Shown here piece by piece: positions 63,567 to 64,000 of a stretch of 64,000 nucleotides of DNA. The notes beneath the pieces were generated by a model. The model did no database searches, was not told the origin of the DNA, and saw only the letters and a list, made by a program, of their open reading frames with translations. The DNA is taken from positions 1-64,000 of the forward strand of contig NZ_JAMJPJ010000017.1 of the NCBI RefSeq assembly GCF_023555005.1, in the 5' to 3' direction. This DNA comes from Halomonas llamarensis (GTDB taxonomy: Bacteria; Pseudomonadota; Gammaproteobacteria; Pseudomonadales; Halomonadaceae). The first letter of the stretch is position 1. Each line of letters begins with the position of its first letter. Made by a program: the position numbers and the translations under genes.

Positions 63567-63591
63567 GATCAAAACATACGGTTAAAGAGAG

Positions 63592-63843
63592 TCAGGCGAG
63601 GCGAATAAAATAGCGGTATGTTTCACCTGACGTTTCTTGGGCAATAAGCTCGTGCTCTAAAAATTGACAAAATTTAGGCACATCTCGCGTAGTGGCAGGG
63701 TCAGTCGCAACCACTTGCAACACCTGACCCGGTGTCATATCACGCACCTTGTTGTGCATCATCATGATAGGTTCGGGGCAATAGAGGCCGCTGGTATCCA
63801 ATACTACGTCGTAGTCAGGTAAAGTTTCTATGTTCTCAGCCAT
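63592..63843 (-). CDS. tusA: Sulfurtransferase TusA family
   Basis: An 83-residue sulfur carrier. Cys22 in [18 protein letters not shown] is the persulfide-bearing residue of the CPxP motif, and the rest ([29 protein letters not shown]) fits the TusA fold. TusA passes sulfur from a cysteine desulfurase to the tRNA thiolation relay. GAGGA precedes the ATG. It diverges from the gene at 63873 with 29 bases between them. Confidence 0.92.
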   Translation of the reverse strand: MAENIETLPDYDVVLDTSGLYCPEPIMMMHNKVRDMTPGQVLQVVATDPATTRDVPKFCQFLEHELIAQETSGETYRYFIRLA

Positions 63844-63872
63844 TTAGATCCTCGGTTTAGGAAGCAAAAGGT

Positions 63873-64000
63873 ATGATCAAAATTATCATTGAACGGCGAA
63901 TTATGCCTGGCTTGGAAGAAGAATATGAGCAAGCCGCACGCGAGGCAATGCGCGTTTCATTAGGTGCCCGCGGCTTCGTTGGGGGCGAAACCTTAGTCGA
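63873..64000 (+). CDS. ABM-domain protein, N-terminal part
   Basis: A gene cut by the right edge, with 42 codons visible. The start MIKIIIERRIMPGLEEEYEQAAREA and the following RGFVGGETL resemble small antibiotic-biosynthesis-monooxygenase (ABM) domain proteins, which are dimeric ferredoxin-like folds. AGGAAG lies before the ATG. Function is not assigned. Confidence 0.65.
   Translation, partial: MIKIIIERRIMPGLEEEYEQAAREAMRVSLGARGFVGGETLV

Overview
The window looks like chromosome from a moderately halophilic gammaproteobacterium of the Halomonadaceae (Halomonas or a close relative). This is inferred from gene content and moderately GC-rich codon use: fadBA, sufBCDS with an Rrf2 regulator and sufT, rimK with its retropepsin-like partner, epmC, slyA, a put locus with two PutA proteins, and predicted proteins with gammaproteobacterial signatures. 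No rRNA, tRNA or CRISPR array was found. Nothing was searched against a database; all family names come from reading motifs and similarity to remembered family members.

Bases 1-21,000 are an accessory, iron-centred region. It holds three siderophore-uptake units: (1) an ECF sigma / FecR / STN-type TonB receptor signalling set whose receptor is cut by the end of an IS66-like element that runs off the left edge; (2) an AraC regulator divergent from receptor - RhtX-like MFS - two ABC half-transporters of exporter fold, the layout of a yersiniabactin-type import locus without synthesis genes; (3) an AraC regulator divergent from receptor - methyltransferase - RhtX-like MFS. Fur-like boxes sit at all three promoters. 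Between units 2 and 3 lies a three-gene minus-strand cassette (MerR-like HTH regulator, large N6-adenine methylase, PD-(D/E)xK nuclease), a probable restriction-modification or defence system of unfamiliar layout with its own candidate operator.

Bases 21,000-36,600 hold a phosphoesterase, NAD kinase, a DMT exporter, a Pmp3-domain protein, a CBS protein and the proline catabolism locus: an AraC activator (PruR-like), a short PutA, the Na+/proline symporter PutP, then a second, long PutA of visibly higher GC. Neither PutA has a ribbon-helix-helix repressor domain, so control probably rests with the AraC protein. OmpW follows.

Bases 36,600-50,500 hold a YqcC-like protein, a DUF3549 - retropepsin-like protease - RimK group, SanA, the complete suf operon behind an IscR-type promoter, NnrU, a PEBP protein, a flavodoxin-like protein and a histone-deacetylase-family gene that is broken by an in-frame TGA and an 8-bp tandem duplication. 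Bases 50,500-64,000 are ordinary core genes: fadBA, slyA, a universal stress protein, the ABC-F protein Uup, a TatD nuclease coupled to a small RNase H-like protein, epmC, a MATE exporter, a DUF3080 lipoprotein, tusA and the start of an ABM-domain protein at the right edge.
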